Assembly (NCBI GenBank): GCA_004764695.1
Contig: SMSO01000034.1
Span: 575,501 to 639,500 of the forward strand
Direction: 5' to 3'
Source of the DNA: Schizochytrium sp. TIO01
Lineage: Eukaryota > Sar > Bigyra > Thraustochytrida > Thraustochytriidae
DNA length: 64,000 bases
Shown here piece by piece: positions 63,901 to 64,000 of the stretch. The translations under genes and the position numbers were made by a program. Under the pieces are notes generated by a model. That model saw nothing but the letters and a program-made list of their open reading frames with translations, was not told the DNA's origin and did no database searches. Position 1 is the first letter of the stretch. The number at the start of each line of letters is the position of its first letter.

Positions 63901-64000
63901 CAGATGGTCGCCTCCGCTGCTATGCAGCACAGCAGGCAAATGCTGACCTAGAAAATGAAAGTTGCAATCGCCCCAAGGAAGTGGAATTTGAGCCACATCA
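60945..64000 (+). CDS. MANBA: GH2 beta-mannosidase, 3' end beyond window
   Basis: Open from ATG 60945 to the window edge (1018 codons, no stop). Beta-mannosidases are usually near 880 aa, so this one is long. A signal peptide (PLLLVALAAGLVVVSV core) directs it to the secretory or lysosomal route, where it would cleave terminal beta-mannose left after N-glycan breakdown. Family marks in order: GGWDWAPFT (Trp209-Asp210-Trp211), ARGSNVIPMD, RIWGGGVF, then HHPSIVVWNSCNE with acid/base Glu522 preceded by Asn, WPSCPSNGW, and FASEFG with nucleophile Glu639. Residues ~855-925 contain a Ser/Lys/Arg-rich stretch (DRKRRRILAQSE) that looks like a lineage insertion. Together with the hexosaminidases it suggests glycan degradation capacity. 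The head-to-head neighbour is Vps4-like. Confidence 0.93.
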   Translation, partial: MTAPLLLVALAAGLVVVSVKGEKRDFLDPLVSSLVDDRVLVNGDTWGLDSADLGPNAAYLVAPQAPVVPPRWNLRCFGENCAIKVRNQSFAASIPGDLLTDLENAKVIGNPLYELNFREESYIWSQGTWVYSLEFYAPDLEFSWIVFDGIKMGAHISINGVIRETATDQFLRYIVPLKRSDLNRTIQLEIIFDDKINENGRFMACSGGWDWAPFTRRNKGDAHIMSKGIWKSIYFVSSLSSAMITHVVPQIVPDKHYVQPLCGKPDHDSDCDASWKFRVSLRAHVWAPTEESISYPNVFVQLFADWAPDEPLVATTLAEIPKDGVLELRPDPANLFVGRDQVKLWWPLGLGDQNLHELSICLGMVPSSVNCVTRKVGFRAAALVTGDDTDSEYVKSSRDAEGNSNHGMYFRVNGHIILARGSNVIPMDNQEGRYRADAHAKLVENAALAHFNLVRIWGGGVFLPRVFYETCDRLGVMVFHDMMYAQRGHSPIRSEVQAREIRHQVRRLSHHPSIVVWNSCNECVVIPDTPTAIYADFVIKHVVREDVSRIVWPSCPSNGWSLGVHRLTSLPVDREIDLIPWVNTSFTIEVHGPYRHGTGFAATNGITKMQRFAPDMPITLPNASMAGAGPSTPNQFASEFGTVVMSSYESMAPTLEPCHHSLHGGSSPDTCTSDIYENQCQGNNTMAERNYPCDSLIEAYFGPNLSLDSVGEAKFRAQLYLCMLAQALDIKASVEKFRSGNRFGILTWQLNEIWPTGGWGSLEYGSNMQGQVLGGRWKILHHWFAEMLYKDSMVACGKEDKCYFRMDYHYREKKFGPINLLVHDFDTRTGNISVRYNRTIDKPSPSFTVQLVDLGEQSLSSSSKKANMGSSVLRIASLVDRKRRRILAQSESLLASPQELVAEMQADMDVARMRGTFRNSSRPLHATVLPGLTEKGNFRIQLNVQKEVENDRESSRGHESDIHLYVYLTTLAQGRFLNNGFAFTLSDGRLRCYAAQQANADLENESCNRPKEVEFEPH

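Overview
This is a eukaryotic nuclear window. It carries a gamma-tubulin complex protein, a DHHC palmitoyltransferase, a Vps4-type ATPase, lysosomal-type glycosidases and a membrane-anchored serine protease. Every gene recognised is one uninterrupted reading frame, most have an ATG in good context, and long disordered acidic or Ser/Thr-rich extensions are common. A thraustochytrid or other intron-poor stramenopile is my best guess. It rests on gene style and a gametolysin-like (M11) protein, not on a marker gene.

Layout. Bases 1-19003 are gene-poor and packed with microsatellites: phased 10-bp repeats at 0.5-0.9 and 3.7 kb, a ~575 bp CTAA array at 8.1-8.65 kb, and CTTG, GAAA, CATTC and CATA arrays. 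They also hold a strongly over-represented dispersed octamer (TGAAAGAC) and a few exon-like open stretches with splice-donor-like ends. No gene is confidently identified there. From 19 kb the window is gene-bearing, in this order: non-RD protein kinase (+), crotonase-family enzyme (-), two tandem GH20 beta-hexosaminidases (+,+; one membrane-anchored, one secreted), chymotrypsin-fold protease with a C-terminal membrane anchor (+), a small charged protein with strong codon bias (+), an M11 metallopeptidase-like surface protein that lost its zinc site (+), a HAD nucleotidase fused to a UMP/CMP-kinase-like domain with an acylation-type N-terminus (+), DHHC palmitoyltransferase (+), GCP2 with an unusual N-terminal repeat domain (+), a GAPDH of the arsenic-associated bacterial type (+), a Vps4-like AAA ATPase (-), and a GH2 beta-mannosidase running off the right edge (+).

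Functional themes. The two hexosaminidases and the beta-mannosidase are glycan-degrading enzymes of the secretory/lysosomal route. Vps4 (ESCRT disassembly, endosomes) is divergently paired with the mannosidase across ~525 bp. The palmitoyltransferase lies downstream of a protein whose MGC start looks like an acylation site. Four reading frames (the second hexosaminidase, DHHC, GCP2, Vps4) extend upstream to non-ATG codons; I moved their starts to the first sensible ATG.

Largest unexplained items: the kinase-like fusion of opposing nucleotide enzymes, the degenerate M11 protein, the beta-trefoil-like segment in GCP2, the foreign-looking GAPDH, and the TGAAAGAC family in the left arm.
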